DNA from: Planococcus sp. CPCC 101016
GTDB taxonomy: Bacteria; Bacillota; Bacilli; Bacillales_A; Planococcaceae
Length of the DNA: 64,000 nucleotides
Assembly: GCF_007859295.1 (NCBI RefSeq)
Contig: NZ_VOHB01000002.1
Coordinates: 869,624-933,623, forward strand
Direction: 5' to 3'
Shown: positions 55,446 to 62,760 of the stretch, one piece after another
Layout: each line of letters starts with the position of its first letter
How positions within the stretch are numbered: the stretch's first letter is position 1
Program-made: the position numbers and the translations under genes
The notes under the pieces: generated by a model
The model's input: only the letters and a program-made list of their open reading frames with translations
Told to the model about the DNA's origin: nothing
Database searches by the model: none

Positions 55446-55826
55446 CCTTACGTATCAAATAAAGAAAATGTTTTGGAATTTCCAATAACTTATATCAATT
55501 TTTTCAGAAAAGTTTCACTTGTTAAAAAACATATGAAATATAAATGTACGTTATTACTTTTAAAGAAAAAAAGGGATATTATTTTCGATAAAATGAATCA
55601 AGATAACTAAAAAAATATTTTTATTATGGTAAAAAGTCATTTTAATAAAAACTAAAAATTTTAAAATTTTAATATATTGTTAAAAAAAAGAGACTTTAGT
55701 ATTTTTTTTGTAAAAAAAATAATGTGCATTTTACATTATTTTTTTAAAAAACAAAAAAATTAATATTTTTTTATAGATATATAAAATATAATTATAGAAA
55801 AATACAACTAAAGGAGCATTAAAAAT
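55444..55826. promoter_or_regulatory. Extremely AT-rich leader of the beta-helix gene
   Basis: Nearly all A/T with long homopolymers. TATAAT at 55787-55792 lies 34 bases before the ATG; AAAGGAG precedes the start. No gene is visible. Confidence 0.5.
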
Positions 55827-57518
55827 ATGAAAAAACTAATTTATAAAAATTTATGGGTATTTTTTTCTATTTTTTTGTTATATTTTATAATGTTTTTCTC
55901 GGTTGAAGTGAAAGCTGAACAGACTGTAAATGTAATGGACTTTGGTGCTAAAGGAAATAACCTTACGGATGATACAAAAGCATTTCAAGATGCCATTAAT
56001 TTTCAAAGCAAAGCCGGAGGAGGAACTGTAAAGGTTCCGGAAGGTATATATCTGATAAATACTAATAACTCGGTAGTACTGAAAAGTAATATTACTTTAG
56101 ACTTTGAAAAAAACTCTATTTTAAAAGCTATTGCAAATGATAGAGACCATTATGAAGTTATCAGAATAATTGATGTCGAAAATGTAAAAATTTTGGGTGA
56201 ACTAAAAATACAAGGTGACAGGGATTACCACCTAGGGGAAACTGGCGAATGGGGATTTGGTATAAGTATAAGAGGGGCAAAAAATATTACCATCGAGAAT
56301 CCACATATATCTAACTGCTGGGGAGATGGAATTTATATAGGAAGTTCATTAGAAGCAAAATTTAGTGAAAATATACAGATATTAAATCCAACTTTAATTA
56401 ATAATCGTAGGCAAGGTATTTCTATAATATCTGCAAAGAATTTAGAAATTGTCAATGCTAATATTTCAAATACAAGTGGAACTTTACCAGAAAGTGGTAT
56501 AGACATTGAACCGAATACTCCCGAAGAACTTTTGCAGAACATACGGATTACTAATTTGACAACAAAAGATAATGCACAGTATGGTTTTAAAATATTTTTA
56601 AGAAATCTAAAGTTAAGTGAAAATCCAGTAAGTATTGAAGTAGATTCTATCGCTAATATCACAGATGGGATTGCTGTAAAAGAAATTGAAGGCGTAAAAG
56701 GAACAATATTAATAGGAGGATACTATTATTTGTCTGATAGAGAAATAATATCAAAGCCATTAGCAAATATACCAACAAGTACATCAACAACCATAACAGG
56801 AACTGCGTTGGCTGGATCTTCAATTAGTGTTAAAGCTGGAACAACAGTAATTGGAACCGCTAAAACGACAGGCAGTGGGAATTACACAATTCCAATACCA
56901 ACTCAAAAAGCAGGAACTATTATATCTGTAACAGCAAAAGATGCAGCTGGAAATGTAAGCAAAGAAACAAAAGTAACTGTAGTAGCTGAAAAGTTCTCTG
57001 ATTTAGAGTTTAGTAATTGGTTTTATGATGAAATACTATATCTAATAGAAAAAAATATAGTCCAAGGATTTCCAAATGGAAGCTTTCAACCAAATAAAAA
57101 TACGACACGTGCTGAAGCAGCAAAGATGCTTGCGACTGCATTGAAGATACCAGCATCGAATAAAAAAACTGAATATTCAGATTTATCAAGTGATCATTGG
57201 GCAAGTAGTGATATTGCTGCAGTAACATCTGCAGGCTTGTTCAATGGTTATGCTGATGGAACTTTCAAGCCAAATAAAAATATTACTCGAGCTGAAATGG
57301 CGAAGGTTTTGGCATTAGCATATAATCTAGGAGCAACTAATGAACAAGTATATAAAGACGTACCATCCACCCATTGGGCATCTAAATCAGTTTCAGGAAT
57401 TACCCAAAACGGCATCGCTACTGGATATCCAGATAATACTTTCAGACCTAGTGCAGCTACTTCAAGAGCGGAGTTTTCAGTCTTCCTTGCGAGAGCTTTA
57501 AATAATGAGTTCAAGTAA
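55827..57518 (+). CDS. SLH-anchored right-handed beta-helix (pectate-lyase-like) protein
   Basis: A secreted 563-residue protein. Signal peptide about 1-35; then a pectate-lyase-3/beta-helix domain (about 36-315), opening VNVMDFGAKGNNLTDDTKAF with repeated short beta rungs; an Ig-like domain (about 316-388, ITGTALAGSSISVKAG); and three good SLH repeats from 390 (TTRAEAAKML, ITRAEMAKVL, TSRAEFSVFL). Such folds bind or cleave acidic polysaccharides. Next to a surface-polysaccharide locus it may act on that polymer at the wall, but the catalytic residues cannot be confirmed. AT-rich coding like the locus beside it. Unlike the other SLH genes here, its SLH repeats keep close to consensus. Confidence 0.87.
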   Translation: MKKLIYKNLWVFFSIFLLYFIMFFSVEVKAEQTVNVMDFGAKGNNLTDDTKAFQDAINFQSKAGGGTVKVPEGIYLINTNNSVVLKSNITLDFEKNSILKAIANDRDHYEVIRIIDVENVKILGELKIQGDRDYHLGETGEWGFGISIRGAKNITIENPHISNCWGDGIYIGSSLEAKFSENIQILNPTLINNRRQGISIISAKNLEIVNANISNTSGTLPESGIDIEPNTPEELLQNIRITNLTTKDNAQYGFKIFLRNLKLSENPVSIEVDSIANITDGIAVKEIEGVKGTILIGGYYYLSDREIISKPLANIPTSTSTTITGTALAGSSISVKAGTTVIGTAKTTGSGNYTIPIPTQKAGTIISVTAKDAAGNVSKETKVTVVAEKFSDLEFSNWFYDEILYLIEKNIVQGFPNGSFQPNKNTTRAEAAKMLATALKIPASNKKTEYSDLSSDHWASSDIAAVTSAGLFNGYADGTFKPNKNITRAEMAKVLALAYNLGATNEQVYKDVPSTHWASKSVSGITQNGIATGYPDNTFRPSAATSRAEFSVFLARALNNEFK

Positions 57519-57609
57519 AAAGAAGTTAGTTACATGAAGAGTGTAAAAGAGTGCAGTTAAACTTCATAATGTCTATAAAAAAGAAAGTAGCTAGAACAGA
57601 TCAGTCTAT

Positions 57610-57806
57610 TTACGCTAGAATAGACACCATATCCTCTATCTTCAGATACTTAGGAGAGTATCAATTAGACGCAGGCGGTGAAATCCAACCGACCGAAGCC
57701 ATCTGGAAGTTGAAAAAAATATTGAGTTAACTATGATACGTTTGGATCTAAGAAATCAGTTGTTGGAGTTCCTCGAGAAGAAGCTTAGGAGTTACTTTCG
57801 TAAGTA
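57610..57806 (+). pseudogene. galU: Second galU C-terminal scrap
   Basis: GEIQPTEAIWKLKK and LRNQLLEFLEKKLRS, in different frames, correspond to GEIQLTDAVQKLNE and LKDQLLVLFERKLAE of the pseudogene at 53184-54064, and the nucleotide stretches around ATACTTAGGAGA align. Only the last quarter of the gene remains. Confidence 0.75.
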
Positions 57807-57840
57807 AGAATTGAGATGTAAGTTTATCAGACAGCCAAAT

Positions 57841-57878
57841 AACGCTAGCATATTTTCATATGCTAGCGTTATTTTTAT
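57841..57878. terminator. Terminator-like hairpin
   Basis: Perfect 12-bp arms AACGCTAGCATA/TATGCTAGCGTT with a six-base loop, followed by ATTTTTAT. Confidence 0.85.
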
Positions 57879-57939
57879 ATTCAAATTAAAGATTTTGTTA
57901 GTTTTAATCAATTCTTAAATATAAAATAAAAAGAGGTAT

Positions 57940-57963
57940 AACATAACGTTATAACGTTATGTT
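57940..57963. promoter_or_regulatory. Perfect 24-bp palindrome, likely operator of the catabolic operon
   Basis: Each half is AACATAACGTTA followed by its complement, centred on TAT-AA-like DNA, 80-103 bases upstream of the first gene. A TTTACA (57962-57967) overlaps its right edge and may be the -35. The GntR/UTRA regulator of the same operon is the natural candidate to bind it. Confidence 0.65.
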
Positions 57964-58042
57964 TACAGAATATTAATACTATGTTATCTTGAACTTATAA
58001 AAGTACAGAAGAAACAACGGCAGAGCAGAAAAGGTGAAAACA

Positions 58043-59140
58043 ATGGATAACCGAACGGTGCTACAAAATATAAAAATGCTTGATGACAAACAGGTTGATC
58101 TTGTCATTGAGCAAGGAAAAATCGCTGAGATTACTGAGGCTGGCAAAGGTCAAGGCGCTGCTATAGATTGCACTGGGATGCACGTATCCAGTGGCTGGAT
58201 TGATTTGCATGTGCATGCCTTTCCTGAGTTCAAACCGTACGGGGACGACATCGATGAAATCGGTGTGAAGCAAGGAGTCACGACGATTGTCGATGCGGGC
58301 AGTACAGGCGCGAATCGTATCGGGGAGCTGGCATCAAATAGCCGAACCGCAAAAACAAATGTCTTTGCTTTTTTAAATATCTCGAAGATCGGCTTGGAAC
58401 GAGTGGATGAGCTTTCAAAATTGAAATGGATCGACCGGCAGGCAGTGATGGAAGCGTCTCAGGCTCATGGAGAAATGATTGTCGGGTTGAAGGCGCGCAT
58501 CAGCCAATCGGTGGTGGGTGACAATGGCATTGAGCCGCTGCGGATCGCACGAGAACTTTCAGACGCGACCTCAAAGCCTCTGATGGTGCACATCGGTTCT
58601 GCTCCTCCGAAAATTGAAGAGGTCATGCCGCTCCTGCAAAAGAACGACGTCATTACCCATTATTTGAACGGAAAAAAAAATAACTTGTTTGATGAACAAG
58701 GGAAGCCGCTTCAAGTGCTGCATGACGCCATCGCAAGAGGCGTCCATTTGGATGTCGGCCACGGAACGGCGAGTTTCTCGTTCAGAGTAGCGGAAGCCGC
58801 CAAAGCAAATGGCATCCATTTTGATACCATCAGTACCGATATTTACAAAGCCAATCGCTTGAATGGTCCGGTTTATGGCATGGCGAATCTGTTAACGAAG
58901 TTTCTTTCGTTGGGCTATTCGTTGGAAGACGTCATTGACGGGGTGACGGTTAACGCAGCCAAGTGGCTCGGGAAACCGGAGCTTGGCCGCATTCAAGTTG
59001 GGGAACCGGCGAACTTAACTTTATTTTCTCTTAAAGACGAACCGATTAAACTGACGGATTCGGTAGGGCAAGAGCGAATGTCAACAACCACCATACAAGC
59101 AGAGGGGGTATTTATAAATGGCGAATACATTAAGTGCTAA
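58043..59140 (+). CDS. Amidohydrolase/deacetylase-family metallohydrolase
   Basis: A 365-residue amidohydrolase of the EF_0837-like group. The metal-binding HxH is in SGWIDLHVHAFPEF; further ligands are likely in MVHIGSAPP, DVGHGTASF and STDIYK. The family removes an acyl group from a nitrogen of small substrates; here it may deacetylate an N-acetylated amino sugar acid before the ammonia lyase. I use ATG 58043 after AAGGTG; GTG 58034 lies on that site. The gene overlaps the next by 23 bases. Confidence 0.88.
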   Translation: MDNRTVLQNIKMLDDKQVDLVIEQGKIAEITEAGKGQGAAIDCTGMHVSSGWIDLHVHAFPEFKPYGDDIDEIGVKQGVTTIVDAGSTGANRIGELASNSRTAKTNVFAFLNISKIGLERVDELSKLKWIDRQAVMEASQAHGEMIVGLKARISQSVVGDNGIEPLRIARELSDATSKPLMVHIGSAPPKIEEVMPLLQKNDVITHYLNGKKNNLFDEQGKPLQVLHDAIARGVHLDVGHGTASFSFRVAEAAKANGIHFDTISTDIYKANRLNGPVYGMANLLTKFLSLGYSLEDVIDGVTVNAAKWLGKPELGRIQVGEPANLTLFSLKDEPIKLTDSVGQERMSTTTIQAEGVFINGEYIKC

Positions 59141-60221
59141 ATACGGATTGAAGCGTGTCATTAATGCAAGCGGCCGCATGACGATTCTTGGAACGGCCAC
59201 TTCATCCGATACGGTGATGGAGGCCATGAAAAACGGCGGACAAAATTATGTGGAAGTAGCGGACCTGGTCGACAAAGCGGGGCAGCACATCGCGCGCCTC
59301 TTAGGTTCAGAAGATGCTGTTGTCGTAAATTCTGCATCCAGCGGCATCGCGTTATCGATTGCGGCGCTGGTGACAAAAGGAAATCGCAGCAAAAGCGAAC
59401 GCATTCATCAGGAACAGCTGCCAAACAATGAAATTATCTTGCTGAAAGGCCATAACGTGCAATACGGCGCACCAATCGAAACGATGATTTATTTGGGCGG
59501 CGGGAAACTGGTTGAAGTGGGCTATGCCAATGAAGGCAAGTCGTACCATATAGAAGATGCGATTTCTGAAAAAACGGCTGCGATTGTTTACGTCAAATCT
59601 CATCATGCCGTACAAAAAAACATGATTTCAGTAGAAGAAGCTTGGGAAGTGGCAAAGCGCAATGGGATTCCATTGATTGTCGATGCTGCGGCAGAAGAAG
59701 ACCTTCAGAAATACATTAGCTGTTCAGACCTCGCCATTTTTAGTGGAGCAAAAGCCATCGAAGGGCCGACGTCCGGAATTGTAGCTGGTAAAAAGCAATA
59801 CATCGACTGGTTGAAAGTTCAATTCAATTGCATCGGCAGAAGCATGAAAGTCGGGAAAGAAACAACGTTCGGGCTGCTTCAGGCACTTGATGAATACGGC
59901 GCAAAAGAAGATACCAGCGTACAGGAAAAAGAAGTGTTGAATTCATTGCTTTCATTAGATGAGCTGAAGGGCGTTTCGGTAAGAATTGTTCAAGACGAAG
60001 CCGGCCGCAGTATTTTTCGTGCTCGAATTCAAATTGACGCGAGTGAAGTAAACACGAACGCCATACAAGTCGCAGAAGCATTGCGCGAAGGTGATATCGC
60101 GGTCTACACACGAGACTACGGAGTAAGGGAAGGGTTTTTCGATATTGATCCACGCCCGCTCAGCGGCGACGATATCCACGTAATCGAATCCCGAATACGC
60201 GAAATCATAGGAGGCAACTAG
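59118..60221 (+). CDS. DgaE-like PLP-dependent ammonia lyase
   Basis: A 367-residue fold-type I PLP enzyme related to SelA and DgaE (D-glucosaminate-6-phosphate ammonia lyase). VVNSASSGIALSIAA and PLIVDAAAEEDLQKY are cofactor-site blocks; the PLP lysine is in IFSGAKAIEGPTSGI. With a KDGP aldolase directly after it, the role is most likely release of ammonia from a phosphorylated amino sugar acid to give 2-keto-3-deoxy-6-phosphogluconate. ATG after AGAGGGGGT inside the end of the previous gene. Confidence 0.87.
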   Translation: MANTLSAKYGLKRVINASGRMTILGTATSSDTVMEAMKNGGQNYVEVADLVDKAGQHIARLLGSEDAVVVNSASSGIALSIAALVTKGNRSKSERIHQEQLPNNEIILLKGHNVQYGAPIETMIYLGGGKLVEVGYANEGKSYHIEDAISEKTAAIVYVKSHHAVQKNMISVEEAWEVAKRNGIPLIVDAAAEEDLQKYISCSDLAIFSGAKAIEGPTSGIVAGKKQYIDWLKVQFNCIGRSMKVGKETTFGLLQALDEYGAKEDTSVQEKEVLNSLLSLDELKGVSVRIVQDEAGRSIFRARIQIDASEVNTNAIQVAEALREGDIAVYTRDYGVREGFFDIDPRPLSGDDIHVIESRIREIIGGN

Positions 60222-60222
60222 C

Positions 60223-60978
60223 ATGTCAAATATTTCAAAACGTTTTTATAAAAACCGGGTCGCGCTCAATGTGCTGGCCAACAGTATTGAAAATGCGAAA
60301 GACATCTTCGAAGCAGCGGAAGGCTATGTTGTGGTGGGTGTGCTTTCAAAAAATTACCCAACGGTCGAACAAGCGGTGACGGCGATGAAAGCATACGGAC
60401 AGGAAATCGATGAAGCGGTATCGATCGGCTTGGGTGCCGGAGATAACCGTCAAGCAGCGGTCGTTGCGGACATCGCGAAATATTATCCGGGCAGCCATAT
60501 CAATCAAGTGTTTCCGGCAGTTGGAGTGACGCGTGGAAATCTGGACGGAAAAGAAAGCTGGATCAATAGCTTGGTGTCTCCAACAGGAAAGGTTGGCTAC
60601 ATCAACATTTCAACCGGACCGATCAGCGCAGCGCAAAGCGAACAGGCCATCGTGCCAATCAAAACAGCCATTGCGCTCGTTCAGGATATGGGCGGAAACG
60701 CGTTAAAGTATTTCCCGATGAAAGGCTTGAGTACGGAAGAGGAATTCCGTGCAGTTGCACAAGCTTGTGGGGAAGCAGGATTTGCTTTGGAGCCTACCGG
60801 GGGCATTGATAAAGAAAACTTCGAAGCGATTGTACGCATTGCGCTGGAAGCAAATGTCCCGAAAATAATTCCTCATGTCTATTCGTCCATTATCGATAAG
60901 GAGTCAGGAGACACCAATATCGAGGACGTCAAGGAATTGCTGGGAACGATCAAACAATTGGTTGATGAGTATGAGTAA
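60223..60978 (+). CDS. KDGP aldolase-family protein (DgaF-like)
   Basis: A 251-residue class I aldolase-type TIM barrel. The likely Schiff-base lysine is in GNALKYFPMKG; other blocks are LEPTGGIDKENF and VPKIIPHVYSS. It should split 2-keto-3-deoxy-6-phosphogluconate (or its 4-epimer) into pyruvate and glyceraldehyde-3-phosphate. ATG one base after the previous stop, after AGGAGG. Confidence 0.88.
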   Translation: MSNISKRFYKNRVALNVLANSIENAKDIFEAAEGYVVVGVLSKNYPTVEQAVTAMKAYGQEIDEAVSIGLGAGDNRQAAVVADIAKYYPGSHINQVFPAVGVTRGNLDGKESWINSLVSPTGKVGYINISTGPISAAQSEQAIVPIKTAIALVQDMGGNALKYFPMKGLSTEEEFRAVAQACGEAGFALEPTGGIDKENFEAIVRIALEANVPKIIPHVYSSIIDKESGDTNIEDVKELLGTIKQLVDEYE

Positions 60979-61987
60979 AAAAATCGCTGCTTTCGGCGAA
61001 GTGATGATGCGGCTGCAAGTTCCCGGGTTTGAATTGCTCACGCAAGCGAACACCTTAAATTATTCGTTTTCCGGAACCGGCGTCAATGTCGTCTCGGCAC
61101 TGGCCAATTACGGTCATGAAGGCTACCTGGTGTCTGTATTGCCAGCCAACCCACTTGGCGATGCGGCAGCAAGTTATCTTGGGAAGCTTGGAATTTTAAA
61201 GAAGTTTATTGCTCGAAACGGTGATTACCTCGGCCATTATTTCCTGGAAACGGGATTTGGTTTCCGGCCGAGCCGCGTGACGTATTCGAACCGGCTGGAA
61301 AGCAGCTTTAATACAGCACCGGAAGCGATATACGATTTCGCGAAAATCGCAGAAGACGTCGATGTTGTCCATTTTTGCGGCATCACTTTGGCGATGAATG
61401 ACGCGGCCAGAAACAATATCCAGAACTTTGCGCGCGCCGTGAAAGACAATAATGGAGTAGTGGTTTTTGACTGCAATTACCGGCCGGCGCTTTGGGGCGA
61501 AGGTGGGTACGAAAAAGCAAAGCCTTATTACGAAGCGTTATTGTCTTCGGCAGATATCGTCTTGATGAACGAAAAGGATGCGCTGCATGTGCTTGGCATG
61601 AAAACGGACAAAACGGGTCGCCAGGAACAGCTGGAAGAATTGATTCCAGTGGTCGCTGAAAAGTATTCCATTCAGGTGATTGCAGGAACGCACCGGACGA
61701 TCAATGAAGACCAAACGCATTCCTTGCAAGGATTCCTTTATAAAAACGACACATTCACTTTTTCTGAAACGCTGACGTTTACAGTGCATGACCGAATTGG
61801 GGCAGGGGATGCGTTTACGAGCGGAATTATCCACGGTGAAATGGAAGGGTTTTCAAGTGAAGAGACGATTGCTTTTGCGGTTACAGCAGGAGCATTGAAA
61901 CATACAACCGTAGGCGATACGCCGGTGTTATTGGATAAGGACATTTTTGAATCGATGTCAGTAAAAGGAGGGGATATTAAACGATGA
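60971..61987 (+). CDS. PfkB-family sugar kinase (KdgK-like)
   Basis: A 338-residue PfkB kinase. It opens KKIAAFGEVMMRLQVPGFE, with FSGTGVNVVSALANYG in the substrate region and the ATP/anion-hole signature DRIGAGDAFTSGII near the C-terminus. It may phosphorylate the imported sugar acid (2-keto-3-deoxygluconate or glucosaminate), taking the place of the PTS phosphorylation known from Salmonella dga. ATG 60971 overlaps the aldolase stop by eight bases and is preceded by GGTTGA. Confidence 0.88.
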   Translation: MSKKIAAFGEVMMRLQVPGFELLTQANTLNYSFSGTGVNVVSALANYGHEGYLVSVLPANPLGDAAASYLGKLGILKKFIARNGDYLGHYFLETGFGFRPSRVTYSNRLESSFNTAPEAIYDFAKIAEDVDVVHFCGITLAMNDAARNNIQNFARAVKDNNGVVVFDCNYRPALWGEGGYEKAKPYYEALLSSADIVLMNEKDALHVLGMKTDKTGRQEQLEELIPVVAEKYSIQVIAGTHRTINEDQTHSLQGFLYKNDTFTFSETLTFTVHDRIGAGDAFTSGIIHGEMEGFSSEETIAFAVTAGALKHTTVGDTPVLLDKDIFESMSVKGGDIKR

Positions 61988-62700
61988 TGAACTTATCGAA
62001 ACGAAAAGGTCCTTTGTATCTGCAGATCAAAAACATTTTAAAAGACCGGATTTCCCACGGTGTTTACGCGCTGAACGACAACATTCCTCCTGAGCCTCAG
62101 TTGGAAAAAGAGTTTGAAGTCAGCAAAATCACCATTCGCAATGCCATCAACGAGCTGGTCCAGGAAGGCTATCTTGAAAAAAAGAGCGGCAAAGGGACGA
62201 AAGTCATCCGCAATACGATCACGTCTAAGCTCTCTAAGGGTAAGCGCTTTACGGAAATCCTGGTCGGGTCCGGCCATAAAATCCATAAGCAATTGATCCA
62301 AGCAGAAATTGTTGAAAACGAACAGGGTACGGAAACCTACGAGTTATTCGGCAAGCATTGCCTGCGGATTGAACGGCTTTATCATTTCAACGATGTTCCG
62401 TATATCCACTTTACGCATTATTTGACGACGCGTATGGAAGAAATGGAACTGGGCGATTTGGATAAGCAGTCGCTGTACGGACTGGTTGAAGAAGAAGGAA
62501 TTTCCTTGGAGAAGTTCCGGGATGAGTTTGCAGCTGTATCGGCACCGCCTGCTATTGCCAAGATATTGGGGATAGACGAAGGAGCACCAGTCTTAAAACG
62601 GATGCGCTACGCCTATGACGAGGCAGGAAATATCATTGAAAACAGTGTGGGCTATTACAATACCGAGATGCAGAATTACGTTGTGAATTACGACATCTAA
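61984..62700 (+). CDS. GntR/HutC-family regulator with UTRA domain
   Basis: A 238-residue repressor. The N-terminal winged HTH (about 8-72) contains PEPQLEKEFEVSKITIRNAI; the C-terminal UTRA domain (about 90-232) binds a small ligand. Its ATG overlaps the kinase stop (ATGA). It probably senses a pathway intermediate and binds the palindrome at 57940-57963, giving autoregulation. Confidence 0.92.
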   Translation: MMNLSKRKGPLYLQIKNILKDRISHGVYALNDNIPPEPQLEKEFEVSKITIRNAINELVQEGYLEKKSGKGTKVIRNTITSKLSKGKRFTEILVGSGHKIHKQLIQAEIVENEQGTETYELFGKHCLRIERLYHFNDVPYIHFTHYLTTRMEEMELGDLDKQSLYGLVEEEGISLEKFRDEFAAVSAPPAIAKILGIDEGAPVLKRMRYAYDEAGNIIENSVGYYNTEMQNYVVNYDI

Positions 62701-62760
62701 AGATCGAGACTAATGGGGATTGGTTTGGAAATTCATGCTTTACATACTAAAGGGGGAATA

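Larger units (their letters stand above)
57519..58042. other. Spacer with galU scrap, terminator and operon operator
   Basis: Contains a second galU remnant (57610-57806), a terminator (57841-57878) and the palindrome upstream of the catabolic operon. No intact gene. Confidence 0.7.
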
